Shown: piece after piece, positions 23,307-36,906 of the stretch
Position numbering within the stretch: position 1 is the first letter of the stretch
How the letters are laid out: the number at the start of each line of letters is the position of its first letter
Assembly (NCBI GenBank): GCA_038501625.1
Contig: JAZAYU010000934.1
Coordinates: forward strand, 56,160-120,159
Length of the DNA stretch: 64,000 nucleotides
Reading direction: 5' to 3'
Origin: Corbicula japonica
Taxonomy: Eukaryota; Mollusca; Bivalvia; Venerida; Cyrenidae
The notes under the pieces: model-generated
What the model was told of the DNA's origin: nothing
Seen by the model: the letters and a program-made list of their open reading frames with translations, nothing else
Databases searched by the model: none
Translations under genes and position numbers: made by a program

Positions 23307-25853
23307 TTAAATTTCAAGTCGGAAAAGTTTGATTGTGTTCGAATTTTGCGATGTTATAAATATTTGTTTCTTCTTTTCGTCGAAACAAACAGCGTATGGT
23401 TTAATTAAACCACTTTTCTTTGTTAGCAACTCTTGCTGTACTTGACCATCCTTCGAAAAGAGAACCAAGTTGTTTGATTCATAACCTGTAATACACAACT
23501 GGTAATTGCCTACCATACAGAATCCCAGAGGACCGACCAATTTATCAGTGTTGATTACAGACACCGAATGCTCATACAAGTCAATAGCAACAAGTCTGGA
23601 TTTGTTAGGAGGAACGACACCAATTTCGGATACAATCAGTTCATTCCTTGCATCTAAATGATGCAAAAATACCGGGTATTGCAGACTATCAGTAATGGAT
23701 AGTTTTAGCTCTCCAGATAAGCTGTACACTTCAACATGCCCAGGTCCTTCTTGAAACTTTATACCTCCACCGCAACACACAAACAGGAAACTATTATGCC
23801 AAGCTATACCTCTACATCGGTCACCCACCTCAAATGACGAACCTAACTTCGAACTTTTCTGGGACACAAGCTGAACCTTCCTTTGATTTATAAGTGTCAC
23901 AGCCAACTGTTGTCTGTCAACCTCACAAACTCCAAAAGGATTATCTGGCATATCAATATGGTCAGTGACAGTAAAGATATTACTTAATTTCTTCAGATAC
24001 TTATTGGCAAAGTCTGCCAATACGATATCGCCATTTTGAAGTAAACATAATCCATTAATATCACACGTGTCTTTGTCTGACAACAGGGATACATCGAAAT
24101 CACCAACATGAAGTGCCGATTGTGGTCTCATATAGAACGAAATATGCCCGAAAGAAGTGCTATCTCTCATAAACCGTTCCATTTCCTTACTAGTGTAAAA
24201 CTTCATCTCTCTTTCGTCTACAGAGATACCCAGGTCTTTCAGAACATTAGCGTTTTCTTTAACATAAGCTAAACCATTTTTAAACTGCACGAACAATTCT
24301 GAATCACTAATTTTCCTTGCGTCTTGCATATGTTTCTTAATATTTTCTGATTTCGATTCAATTTCGTCAACCTTCTTAGTATTTTCTGAAATATCTTTTA
24401 ATCTTTGGTCGAACAGGATGTCGACTTCTTCCAGAAGCCTTTTCTGCATTTTATCCAAATGGTCGTTAATCTTCTTCCTCAGCGCAGTGATTTCCTTAAG
24501 TATCTTGACTTTGTCTTGTTGCAGCTGTTTAATGTTGTTCTGTTTCCGCAACTTCAGCGAGGCAATCTTTTTCTGCAGGTCTGCCAACTCAAGCTCAAGA
24601 TCTTTAAGTTTCTTATTGGTCCCTATTCCCTTTGCTATATCCGGAATGTACTGTATTCCTTGACAGGTGCTGTAAAATACACATCTTGAAGATACAAAGA
24701 AAATTAATTACAAAATATTTAATTTGAAAAGAATGTTGTCCAAAATGTAAACGTTGATCTTTACATCGTTACGGCTTAGCTGCATCTGAGTCTGCAATAT
24801 TTTCATAGTCGTAACATTCAGTATCAGTCAAAGACCTCTTTTCATACATTTAAATACAAGACTCGGTGTCGATAACCAATAAAGTGTTTCAGTGATTTCT
24901 TGTTTTATATAACCAGATTTTGCAGTGTTTTATCCTCATGGTTATTATGGGAAGTCAACATTTTGCGCTAAACACCAGTTAGTGTGAACTTTGTAAGAAG
25001 CTTAAATTATTTGTATGACTTTCATAAGTAATAACTATTGCAGCGATATTTCACTCAAGTCAGGTAAAAAAAAGAGGGACCAAAAGAGGGATCAGCTGGC
25101 TGTGATTAAAGTATCAGATAATAAGCATCGATACACTTCCATTTAAATAATGAAACATAAAAAATTACATAAGTAATGGAAGGAATTTGTAAACATTTTT
25201 CTGACCCAAAGAAACCGTTTGATTGAATACAGTAACAGAACATAATAAAATGTTGTTTAACAGTTTATGTGAAATATGATTAAATGACTTAATGTGCACC
25301 TTAAAATTACTGTTCAAGCGAACTAACAGGAATTTTGAAACCGAAAGTAGTGTAGAAACACCTTTCTCTACACAAAGTTTTATTTTAGAATTTATAGTTT
25401 TTTCTGCAATATTTATTTTTATCGTGTAAAAATGTCACCACTGCATACGAAAATGAATGTTATTTACTTTACTTTTAAAATCGAAAGTAGAAAATTTTAA
25501 AAATCATACCTATGATCTACTGCTACACAGGTGGAACATCCAACCGTGTCGTGGGAAGGGCAGTATACATCCACCAACTTCCCACCATGTTTGTCACATC
25601 TCGTATTCGGCAGATCGAGTCTGTTCTGACCAGTCTGTGTTCTCGGCTTGTCCTCAATCTTGTGACCTCTCATTACGGCGAACCTTTTGTGATCTGATTC
25701 ACATTTTCCACAGATGTTTTCATCACAATCTACACAATACTTGATAGCTTCGACGTTCCTGTTGTCTTTTGCACATGGCGAGCAGGGGTGTTCATTGTAT
25801 ACGTCAGAGCCGAGCCTTAAAGTATCTCTCAGCTTTCTTCCGTCTACAGCCAT
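23307..25853 (-). CDS. RING-less TRIM-like B-box/NHL protein (gene B), intact
   Basis: Two coding exons: 25853-25510 (344 nt) and 24669-23307 (1363 nt), joined in phase 2 across an 840-bp GT-AG intron (TAG|GTATGA donor, TTTTACAG acceptor). The spliced reading gives 568 aa. The start ATG sits in a good context (CAAAATGG) and is conserved in all paralogues. B-box 1 ligands include C24, C27, C40, C43, C48, C51 and H55. B-box 2 includes C86, H89, C98, C106, C109 and H114. A coiled coil spans roughly 140-240 (LQKKIASL...LRKKINDHLDKMQKRLLEE). The C-terminal ~285 residues carry repeated propeller strands (NGDIVLADFANKYLKKL, ELIVSE, NNLVLFSKDGQVQQELL) like NHL/six-bladed propellers. No RING precedes B-box 1, so direct E3 ligase activity is doubtful. 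B-box and coiled coil usually mediate oligomerisation, and the propeller binds protein or RNA. Expanded TRIM-like families in bivalves are often linked to innate immunity; that role is inference here. Confidence 0.92.
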
Positions 25854-28800
25854 TTTGTCGTGTTCGTCGTCATGGAAGAAGGAAAGCTAACTGATAATAA
25901 CATATTGGAAGAGTTTGCATGCAGTTTTTCCCCATTTGTACTTATACTATCTTCTTTAAGTGGTTTAGTACATTTTTTTTAAGTGATAAATATGTTTTAG
26001 CCATTTAAATACCGATAGGCACTGGGACACGAATGAGCTGAGGCCGATTCGTCACTAAGACGCCACAGAACTTATTCGGCCTAGGCATCGATAATACGGC
26101 TTAACGCTATCAATTCGAGGCCAAAAAGTTCGCCATTAGTGCGTTAGATCAGCATAAAACAAACACCACAGACCATATTCGGCCTACGCTCTCCATAAGC
26201 GACTGTTGGCTATCCAGCGACTTAAAGCTATCAATTCGAGGCAAAGAAAATGTACATACACAGTTTAGTAGATAACAATTGAAGCTATCGAACATGGTTG
26301 AAAGTTGAATCTTGCCGTATCGCAGACAACGAACGCTATATCAAACGTAAAACAACCAGTCATGGCTGATAAGCAACCTCTGGGAGACAACAAAGTTGAT
26401 TAGCTAAAGAACTGACGTCAATTGTTTGCATCTGGAGTTCAACAAAGAAAGCGCTGTCGGCTCGACTAAAAGCTACCGATCAGAACCGAGAGATTGCTCA
26501 AGATGTACCAGAGCCCCAGCTCAGAATTGAATCTACTAAACATTTAGGTACCACTGAGCCTACGCTTTCGAAAATCTTGAAGCTACCGATTTGGAATCTA
26601 ATAACTTTCCATTTGTGCAGCACAAGCATCATATTACCTGACGGTTGATAGCTCGCTTTTTAGACGCTTTTATAAGCCTTAAAACTGAATAGAACAAAAT
26701 AGTTCACTACATAATTCGTTTCTTGTGCTTATACTTAATTGCGATAAATCCGGTGCTAAGCGACATTAATATACATGTATTATGCATTTTTTCATATGGA
26801 TCTGATGTACAATGTGAATCATTATCTCAACGGTTGGCCTGTGTCGACGATAAACGATGCATCAAGTTCTATAAACAGGCTGGTGAAAATGTACTTACTC
26901 TACGAATAAATCCTAGAGTTTGGTAAAAATGCACAGCAGAGGTTTTTTTCTTACATTTCTATGTATGAAGAGAACCGACTCCAGAGACACCACACCCTTT
27001 TATTACAGTCGTACAGAAGAACTGCACACTCTATTGAACAAAGAATTAGCAACAATATATTTTTGCCATTCTAACGATTCTTTTACTTTGCCACTGTTTG
27101 TTCCAAAGCGGTAACTATCAAGGTTACTATTTATTTATTGTTTGAATCTTTTTATGCGTTAGTCGTTTTGTAAACTTAGGCTTTTTAACTTTCTCATTAG
27201 TGGCTTTGATGTCATGTTAAGTTTTTTGTTGAGATTGACTGCATAATCAACTCTTTTCATTCTTATGAAAAAGCCAGGCAAAAATCTTGAATTCATTTAC
27301 TTTAGTAAAATTAAGATAAAACAAGGCATTATCCATACCTTTGTCCTTCAAGACACTACATATCACAATAAAATTGATCTACATCATGTAAATGTATTTA
27401 ATAAGCCAAAATACCACATTGTCAATAAAACCTGTGATTTATAAAAGAAGATGACTTTATACAATTAAACAGTCATTACAAAATGAAAAAGAGTTTACAA
27501 ATGTCACAGACTGCATTAGGTTATTCATTAATAATGTAAAAAAAATAATTAAAAATACAACTTTTATGCAATTCTTTAAATAACAATTAAGTGTTGACAA
27601 AAATATACTCTCAGAAGAATACTTGAAGAAAATGAAATATTGAAAATATCTTGATTAATAAAAGCACTTGTTTTATTTTTCTTCAATGTTTTGTGAAAAT
27701 GTGTACTAAATGTGTATATTTAGATATTATTTAGATAACCTTATTACATGCACAGGAAATTGCAATGCAGACCATATTTTCACGGCGGGCATTCCAAATA
27801 GGGATTTCAAGCTGAATAGAATTATGTGACATTGTAAATACCGACTAAAACAAACTACTTTAAACTAATATTTACAACTTATAGTCTGTAATTTACAAAA
27901 CTTTGCAAAAATATGCAGTTTAAAGGGGAAACAAATAGAATGGTTGAACAGCTGTTTATTTTGTGTATGAAACTAAAAGCGTTGTCATTATTTTGTAAAT
28001 GAAACAATTTTAACTGAACACAGATATTTCTGTTGTTCGCTAATGATGATCATAATGAAGTAATTATCATACACAAACGTTATATATGTTCTATCATGTT
28101 CATTATCAACTGTATGTGTAAATATCATATGAATAAACGTAATAAGATTACTCTTCATAAGAACCAGCTGTCCTCATTTATCTAGTATAAAAAGATGCGA
28201 GTTCTTATAAACATCGCATATAGTTTACAATAGTGTACATGGATATTGTTTTGACAAAAACACGAGATTAAGATCTGCGGGTCAACACAGATCTCGAGCC
28301 TTGATTTTCACAAGCATTCAAGATATAAACACATATTTTTCGCTCTATAAACCGAACAAAATCAGTTAAATAAATTAATACGTAACCTTTCAAAAGACAA
28401 CACTTCGCTTCATTATGTAGGATAAATTCAGAAAAAATGGTGGGCATTGAAGCTATTACCTTGAGGCCGACACTTTACTGTATGAATATACTGTGGTTTG
28501 CAGTTTTCAGATATGGGATATGGGAAACAAAGAATTATGCATAATACATATCACAAAAATAAGGTCGCATATTATTTATTTATTTTTGAATTGGAACCGT
28601 TCAGCATGTTTCGCTGTAAACAATTGATTTAAGTCAGTACTGGATTATACCGATTTTGTAATAATAAATTGACATAAACATATCGTGCCATGGTCGCGAG
28701 GCTTAGGGTATCACTTTACTAATAAGCTTCCGTTACCATTACATTTCTTTGACTGTAAGCTATGCTTACAATCATACTAAATTAATTTCATATTGTTGAA

Positions 28801-29394
28801 ATATAGAATTTGCTAAAAACGCCTCACTTTGAAATGGACAGAAGGACAAGATTTATTTATTTCCAAAAGGTTTTGAAGCCCATGAGGACAATATGAACAA
28901 ATAAATAGACAGAGAACAATGAAAACAATAATACATATATGCACATACATTAGCATCAAAATAATAATAAAGGTTCGTATATTATAATATATATATTTTA
29001 AAAAAAACATTTACACACAAAATTAGTTTTGAAAATTTTGAACATTGTTGAAATGTGTTTGCTTGGGTACTCTGCCTGCTCTCTAACGTGCTGAATTAAA
29101 CCGAACATGCATTAATTCATATTTAGCGTGCTCGATTTTTCCTTTAATGCAGTTATTGCTAAGTTACCACTTCTTTGGTTATGACTCTTAACAAAGTTGA
29201 TCACTTATACAATCAAATAAAACATCAATAGAGAACCATTTCAAATATTATTATAATCTATTCAATTTATTTACTATATGACTGACAGATACAATAAGTA
29301 TCCGATATTAAGATGTGAGGAGGTGTGTATATATAAATCAATAATTAGTCTTTAAGCGCGGAACTTGCGCATATATTTGTCTTATGATTTACAT
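25854..29394. other. Intergenic region between genes B and C
   Basis: No gene seen. 26450-27700 matches 34370-35700 (5' flank of C), for example 'ccgatcagaaccga...gtaccagagccc' and the 'gaccgactccagagacac' stretch. 28140-29394 matches 36030-36906 (3' flank of D), including the 'tggtcgcg(a/g)ggcttagggtatc' segment at about 28691 and 36401. 27335-27480 carries the 'atgtatttaat(a/g)agcc' array block. Confidence 0.6.
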
Positions 29395-32276
29395 TTAAAG
29401 TTTGAAAACTTTGATTGTATTGGTGTCATAAAATGTGACGATTAAGCGAATTTGCTTTTCGTCAAAACGGACAGACCATGGCTTGTTTAAACCATTTTTC
29501 TCTGTTAACATTTCTTGCTGTACTTGGCCATCCTTCGACACTAGCACCAAGTTGTTTGAGCGGTGACCAACAACACTCAGTCGATCATCTCCTATCATAC
29601 AAAATCCATTCGGCAGGTCCAATAAATCAGTTTTGATTTCTTGCACTGAGTGATCTTGCAAGTCGATAACAACAAGTCTTGACTTGTCAGGTGTTACTGA
29701 GATAGATTCAGCCACAATAAGTTCATTCCGCGAGTTTATATAATGCAAAAACAATGGGCAATGAAGGCCATCTACAATAGATCGCTTTAACTCCCCTGTC
29801 AAGCTGTACACTTCTATATGTCCTGGTCCTTCGCCTTTTACTTCTCTATCACCGCCGCAGCAAACATAGAAAACACTATCATGACACACAATATCTCTAC
29901 AACGGTCACCGACAGTAAATGACTTTCCTAACATTTGAACATTTTGAGTAACGAACTGTACCTTCTTTTGATTAATTAGGGTTACAGCCAGTTGTTGACC
30001 GTCGACCTCGCAGATTCCATATGGATTATCTGGCAAGTCAATATGCTCAGTGACAGTGAAAGAATTTGACAGCTTCTTCAGACGTTTGTTGGCATAGTCC
30101 ACTATTACAATATCGCCATTAGCAAGAAGACATACGCCAGTAATCCAGCACGTTGCATTGTATGATGTCAATGAGACATCGAAATCGCCAACATGAACTG
30201 CAGACTTTGGTCTCATAGTGCATGAAATGTGTCCTAATGACGTACTGTCGCTCATAAACCGTTCCGTTTCCTTACTAGCATTAAACTGCATTGCCTTTCC
30301 TTCTCCAGTGATACCCAATTCTTTGAGAACATTCGCATTTTCCTTAACATAAGTTAAACAATCTTTAAACTGAACGAATAGTTTTGCTTCACTTACTTTT
30401 CTCGCATCTTTAAGATTTTTCTGAATTGTGTCTGCTTTCGATTCAATATCTTCGACTTTCCTTGAAGCTGTTACAGTGTCTCTAAATCGTTGGTCGAATA
30501 GAATGTCGACTTCTTCCTTAAGCTTTTTGTGCATTTTATCCAACTGGTCGTTGATCTTCTTCCTCAGCGCAGTGATTTATTTTAGTATCTTGTCCTTGTC
30601 TTGTTGCAGATGTTTAATGTGGTTCTGTTTCCGCAATTTCAGTAAGGCAATCTGTTTCTGCAGGTCCGTCAACTCAACCTCAAGATCGTTAAGTTTTTCA
30701 CTGGTTCCAATTCCCTTTGCTATTTTGGGAATATACTGTATCCCTTGACAAGTGCTGCAAAATACAAATCTTCAAGTTAAGTAATAAGATTAGTCACAAT
30801 ATATTAAATTACGCAATCGATAAATTCGGTGTTTAAATCGTAATGGCTTATCTTCGTTATCAAACCGAATCTGCAATTTTTCAAGATACAAGAAATAAAT
30901 TGCAGAATGTATAAAATGTAACCCCAAATGTAAATTTTGATTTTGATATGCTAACAGACAAAAGTCTTGTCAAGTAGGAAGATTGGAACTTGTTGCATGC
31001 CAATTTTCAACACATTAATCTCTCGGCTGTATTGGCTCAAATTCGAAATGTCTACTTGTTTTCATAGAATGCATATTAATGTCCTTTTCCGTCGATGTCA
31101 AATTAATGCCGGTAGAGTAATGAGTTTATAAATTGACATTTTTGGAGTTCACACGTTTAAAAGACATTATGGAAAACATACCAGACAAGATTATTGCATC
31201 TACTTGATTATGCAATAAGTCATATTCGTCACATAAGATATCTGTCAAAGATCCCCTTTCAGGTTTTTAAATACAAGTTTGACTAGGTAGATGCCGAAAA
31301 CCAAGTGAGTATTACAGTTTAAATGTAATTTCTGATTAATAAATAATCAGATTTTGCAACGCTAAATAATGACATAATAAAGTCAACATTTAAACTTTAA
31401 GTTTTTGCGAATTTTGTGAGACTTACACTGTTTTATGACTTTTATTAGAAATAGCTATTGCAGCGATATTCCCCTCAAGTGAGGTGAACGAAAAACGCCA
31501 GCTAGCTGAGATTATTGTATCAGATAATACGTATCGAACCAATTTTTAAATACTGAAACAACAAACCTTTGTCTATGTTTGTAAATGTTTAGCAGATGTA
31601 AACATATTTCGAACCGCAAGTAAAACTATTTCATAACATATAGTTAGATGAAAATCTAGTTTAAGAATATGTTGTTTATGCAGTAACTGTACTGCGGATC
31701 TAGACCATAAAATATGGTCCGAGCTAAAATAGTAGAATTTTAAAACCTAAAGTAGAAAGTAAAAATGCCTTTCTCTACAGTAAGGTCGGTTTTTAGAATT
31801 TATCGTCTATTTCTGCAAGAATTATATTTTCTTGTTAAAATGACAGGACAAAATCAATTAAGAGCATTGTCTAAAAAAATGAAGACTATATCTTTGTATT
31901 TTTAAAATCGAATAAAAATACAATAATAATACCTATGTTCGACTGCTATACATGTGGAACATCCAACTTTGTCATGCGAAGGGCAGTAATCATCCACCAA
32001 CTTCCCACCATGTTTGTCACATCTCGTTGTCGGAAGGTCGAGTCTGTTCTGACCAGCCTGTGACCTCGGTTTGTCCTCAATCTGGTGACCTCTCATTAAG
32101 ACAAACCTTTTGTGATCTGATACACATTTTCCACAGATGTTTTCATCACAGTCTACACAATATTTGATAGCTTCCACGTTCATATTGTCTTTTGCACAAG
32201 GCGAGCAGGGATATTCATTGTATACGTCAGACCCATGCCTTAAAGTGTCGCTCAGCTTTTTTCCGTCCACAGCCAT
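29395..32276 (-). pseudogene. TRIM-like B-box/NHL gene C with a premature stop
   Basis: Exon 1 is 32276-31933 (344 nt, CATAG|GTATTA donor) and exon 2 is 30754-29395 (1360 nt, TTTTGCAG acceptor), separated by 1178 bp. The spliced length is 568 codons with the same phase-2 junction as B and D. Both B-boxes and the whole propeller are intact, with no frameshift. At 30577-30579 the codon reads TAA where B and D have GAA (KILKEI, coiled coil), at about codon 174. Translation would stop inside the coiled coil, giving a 173-aa B-box protein without propeller. Since nothing else has decayed, this is either a very young pseudogene, a null allele in the sequenced individual, or a deliberately short form. 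A downstream ATG (30534) could start a propeller-only product. Confidence 0.85.
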
Positions 32277-33120
32277 TTTGTTGTGTGCGTTGTCATGGCA
32301 GAAGGAGGGCTAACTGATAATAACTAATGGAAGAGTTTACATGCAGTTATTCCCCATTTGTACTAATAGTGTCTTCTATAAGTGGTTAAGTATATTTTAT
32401 TTTAAGTGATAGGTTTACCTACAGTTTTTGTTTCAATAAAAAGATATCATTTTATGTTTGTAAATAAAAGTCGACAGATTTTTTATCCATTTGAAGACCG
32501 ATAGGTACTGTTGCACTAATGAGCTGTGGTTGTCGATACGAGTTCAAGCTACCGAGCTGAAGTCAATAGTTCTACTCTAGAGCATCACAGTGCATATGCT
32601 CTCGGTAAGAATAAAATATATTGATCTCAGGCCGATTCGTAACTGAGACCACAGACCATTAGGCTTACACTCTATATAAACAACTTAAATCTACCAATTG
32701 TAAGCCAAAATGTTCACCTGGGTGCATACCCATTGTACATTGAATGTCAGTAAAAGTGACATTTTCAACTTTTTCATGTCGCAGTCATTTCCCTGAGTGA
32801 CATTAGCAAGAAATGTTGTTTCAACTCATATTTCGATATGGTTAATATATAGCAAACATGATACGAACACTAGAATTGAATACTAATAAATCATATTGCC
32901 ATAATTGACATCAGAATAGCCGAAAATTCCTAGAAATAGTCTGTCGCAAAGGGATCTATATTAATATGAATTTAAACCTTAAGCTTAATAGGAAACAACA
33001 CACCGATGTTAGGCCATGTTTTAACGGGTATGGTTTAGTTTATTCGAGGTAACTTAAAATAACACAATTCTCCGAAAAACTGACTAACCTAGATTAATGA
33101 AATGATTGTCGCAAATATAC
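32277..33120. other. Gene-free 5' flank of gene C
   Basis: The first ~200 bases match the 5' flank of gene B (25860-26000), for example 'ggaagagttt(g/a)catgcag' and 'ccccatttgtact'. No coding sequence recognised. Confidence 0.5.
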
Positions 33121-34206
33121 TGGTCAGGAACGTTAAATGCTTTTAAACTTACTTTAACAAACGTAGACGTCACCAACAAACATTAAATTTTGGCTAACTA
33201 AGTCTTAAAATATAATTATGTGGAATGAAACAAACTAAAATGCAATCGTCGAATCATCAAATCAAAGATTAATTGAGAGATAATAAAATTGCAGGTGGGA
33301 AGTTAGAATTTGTCAGGTACGTTAAATAGTATACTTACTTGCTCGTCCGTAGTTTTGAAATTATATCTCCGTATCATTGTTCTTCGTTTTTCATTCAGTC
33401 TTATTTTGTTATTAAAGTAAAACATGCATTTGTGGCAGTTTATATATTGATTGCATAGCAGAAAATTAAAAAATGACTGTCAAGTACGTTAAAGTCAGGT
33501 ACGTGAACATGAAACACGATTCTTTAAATAAAAACGTTATTTTCCCTACTTTTTCATTTTCCTGGCACTATCTAACGTATGCACACATATTTTGCCCTTA
33601 TACATCGGTTATAACAGAAATATGTGAGCACAAACACAACAGATTAGTATCATGTCAGGTACGTTAACTGTTTTACAAATCTAGGTTAGATTCATTACTT
33701 TCAATAATATAGCTAGAAATATATTATGTTTATTACAATTACAGGAAACCAATTGTATATACGACTTCATTACTTTTCAATTGTTTTGAAACAGTTCAAG
33801 TTTTGAATAGTTGTAATTGTTTGTCAGGTACGTTAAAAATATGCACATTTTTAAGGTACATTTAAAAACTAAAATAATGTAGTGTGTTCGCAAAAACTAT
33901 TTCCTTTCCTATGAATAAAGACTGAAGTGTATAAATTACAAGGAAATGTCATATAAACTGGCTTTGTTTTTATTTTTCAACTGATTTTGCAAAATTCGGG
34001 TATTTATTTTTTGTTTTGATTACGTAGGGGTTTTATTTTACACGCGTGCCTTAAAATATTTTATTAAACACTTCCCAATAGAAAGATACTGTTCGCAGTA
34101 TTTTGGTCATACAGTCACTGTGGTACATTTAAAAACGTATTAATTGTTGGATTCAAATGAATATCATTGAAATTAGGGTGATGTATAGCAATATAACGTA
34201 CCTGAC
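33121..34206. repeat. Periodic TGTCAGGTACGTTAA repeat element
   Basis: The motif (T)TGTCAGGTACGTTAA or a close variant occurs at about 33121, 33310, 33477/33492, 33652 and 33821. Spacings are about 188, 168, 175 and 169 bp. An inverted copy (AACGTACCTGAC) lies at 34196-34206. The intervening sequence is AT-rich and poorly conserved. The paralogous flank of gene B lacks this ~1.1-1.4 kb, so it is probably an insertion. No transposase frame and no defined terminal repeats. Confidence 0.6.
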
Positions 34207-36906
34207 TTTTAAAAATGGGTGTGTCATTAATAAGCTGAAATTCATGGACTAAGTATATCAAGAAATGACCCCATTGTCATTTTACGTAAGGTGGAATGTT
34301 TATAATTGGTTTTATAAAGTTATTAATGTAAAATTGTAATGTTTATTTTTTCACAACATGTGCTAAACCCTACCTATCAGAACCGAAACATCGCTCGTTG
34401 TGTACCAGAGCCCTAGTAAAAATATTTCTACAGAAAACATTAGGCACCGCCAAACCTGCGCTTTTGGAACAGTTGAAGCAAACAATCGGAATTCTAACAG
34501 CTATCCATTTGTGCAGCACAAGCATGATAATACTTGACGGTTAATAGCTCGCTCCTGGGACGCTTTTATTAGCCTTAAAGCTGAAAAGAAATAAATAGTT
34601 CACTGCACAATCAGCTCATGCTGTGACATCAATTATAAGTTAACCTTTCAGCGACAAATATTTCGCTTTACATGTAGGATAAACCTAAGGAAACTGTGAG
34701 TTTTGAAGCAATTCTATAGATGCCGATTTATGACTGTATAAACACACTTACATACGATACATCAAAATAATTATAAGCTGGTTACTTGTTCTTATACCGA
34801 GTTGCGATAAACTTAAGCTCGGGGCTTAGCGACATTAGTATATTATGCATTTCCATTCCTATGGATCAGATGTACAATGTGACTCATGCTCTCTACGGAA
34901 GGACAGAGTACGAACAAATCAGCGAGTATGGTGAAATGCACAACAGAACAAACTTTCTTACATTTCTATGTATAAAAAGGACCGACTCCAGAGACAACAC
35001 ACCATTTTATTACGGTGGAGTAATTGTAGACACTCTATTGAACAACAAGTTAGCTATGATATAATTTTGCCATCCTAATGACTCTTTTACATTGCCACCG
35101 ACTATTTCAATGCAGTAACCCTCAAGGTTACTATTTAATTATTGTTTGGTATTTTTTTATGCGTAAGTCGTTTGTAAATTTATGCTTTCTTACTCTCTTC
35201 GTACTCACTTTGTGGTCAGATTATGTTTTTTTTTAGAATGTCATTTTAGACTGCATAATAAATTCTAGTTTTTCTTACAAAAAGCCAGACATTCATCTTT
35301 AAATGCATTTACTTACAGTAAAATTAAGATAAACAAGGCATTCGCCATACCTTTCTCCTTCAAGACACTACATATAACAATAAAGTTGATCTTCATCATG
35401 TAAATGTATTTAATGAGCCAACATACCACAGTCAATAAAGCCTGACATTAATAAAAGACGACCACTTTGTACAAATGAACATTTATTACAAAATGAAAAG
35501 GAGTTTACAAATGCCACAGACTGCACTAGTTTATTCATAAATAATGTTAACAATATTTATTTTTTGATTTAAATAAAAAGAGAGTTCTTGCAATTCCTAT
35601 AACGATTACTTGGTGACAAACAGTTCTAATACTTAAATAAGGATATAATATTGAAAATATAGTGATTAATAAAAGCATTTTTGATTTAACTCCAATGCTG
35701 TGAAAATGCTCATTCATACTATATTTACGATACATTACCTTATAACAGATAATTACTTGGGAAACATTACTTTCATGACTAAACTTCTTCAAATTATTTT
35801 GATCATTTAAACTACTAAATTTACAGAACTTCGAAAAAGGTGCATTTAAATGAAAAAAAAAGTAAAACACACGAACGGATGTCCAGCTGTTTTATATGTG
35901 TATGAAGCAAAAAGATGTGTTATTATTTTGTAAATCAAACACAAAAATATGTCTATTGTTCTCTACTGGTAATCATAAAGAAGTACATAATTATCGTACA
36001 CAAACTTTATAAATGTTCGGCCATTCATTATCAACTGCATATGTAAAAATCACATTGATAAACATATACACATGAACCTGCTGTTCTTTTCCATTCAGTT
36101 GTCAAGCAGATAAAAATATGTGGGCTTTTAATATATCCCATATAATTATTTACAATAATGTTAAGATATATTTTATGACCAAAATACTTGATTAAGATCT
36201 GCGGGGCAACACAGAGCTTTGATCTGCACAAGCCTTTAAGATATAAAGACAGATTGTTTGCTCCATAAACCGAACAAAGTCAGTCAAATCAATTATAAGT
36301 TAACCTTTCAAAGACAATAATTCGATTGATATGTAGGGTATATTCTGCAAAAATGGCTATAATTGAAGCTATTCCCTTTACATTTAACAAATCGTGCCAT
36401 GGTCGCGGGGCTTAGGGTATCACTTTACTTATAAGCTTTCGTTACCTTTACATTTCTTTGACTGTAACCTATGGTAAAAATCACATTAGATTAATATCAT
36501 ATTGTTGAACTATAGGATTTTCTAAAAACGACTCACATGGGAAATAGTGGGCTTGGGTACTCGGCCTACTCTTTAACATGCTTAATTTAACCGAACATGC
36601 AGTATTCTAAATTAAGCGTGAACGATTGATTTCGATTTTTCTTTTGCAGTTATTGCTAAGTGACAACTTCTTTGGTTATGACTCTTAACAAAGTTGATCA
36701 CTTATACAATCAATGAAAATTAATAAAACAATAAAACAAATAGCTCTACGGAAACATTTAACATATTATTATTATCCATTTAATTTATTTACTATATGAC
36801 TGACACATACAATAAGTATCCAATGTTAAGATGTGGGGAGATATGTAAAAATAAATCAATAATTAATCTTTAAGCGCGGAACTTGCTCAGATATTTGTCA
36901 TACGAT
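34207..36906. other. Intergenic region between genes C and D
   Basis: 34370-35700 parallels 26450-27700 and 35880-36906 parallels 27960-29394. No gene seen. The short frames here do not match between the copies. Confidence 0.6.

Noticed and set aside
24405..24689. Plus-strand frames opposite the coiled-coil exons (also at 30428 and 37991)
   Set aside because: They recur only because the coiled-coil exons are paralogous on the other strand; they are shadows.
28685..28720. tRNA-like string 'tggtcgcgaggcttagggtatc' (also about 36401)
   Set aside because: No acceptor stem, anticodon arm or T arm can be assembled around it; the second copy is explained by flank duplication.
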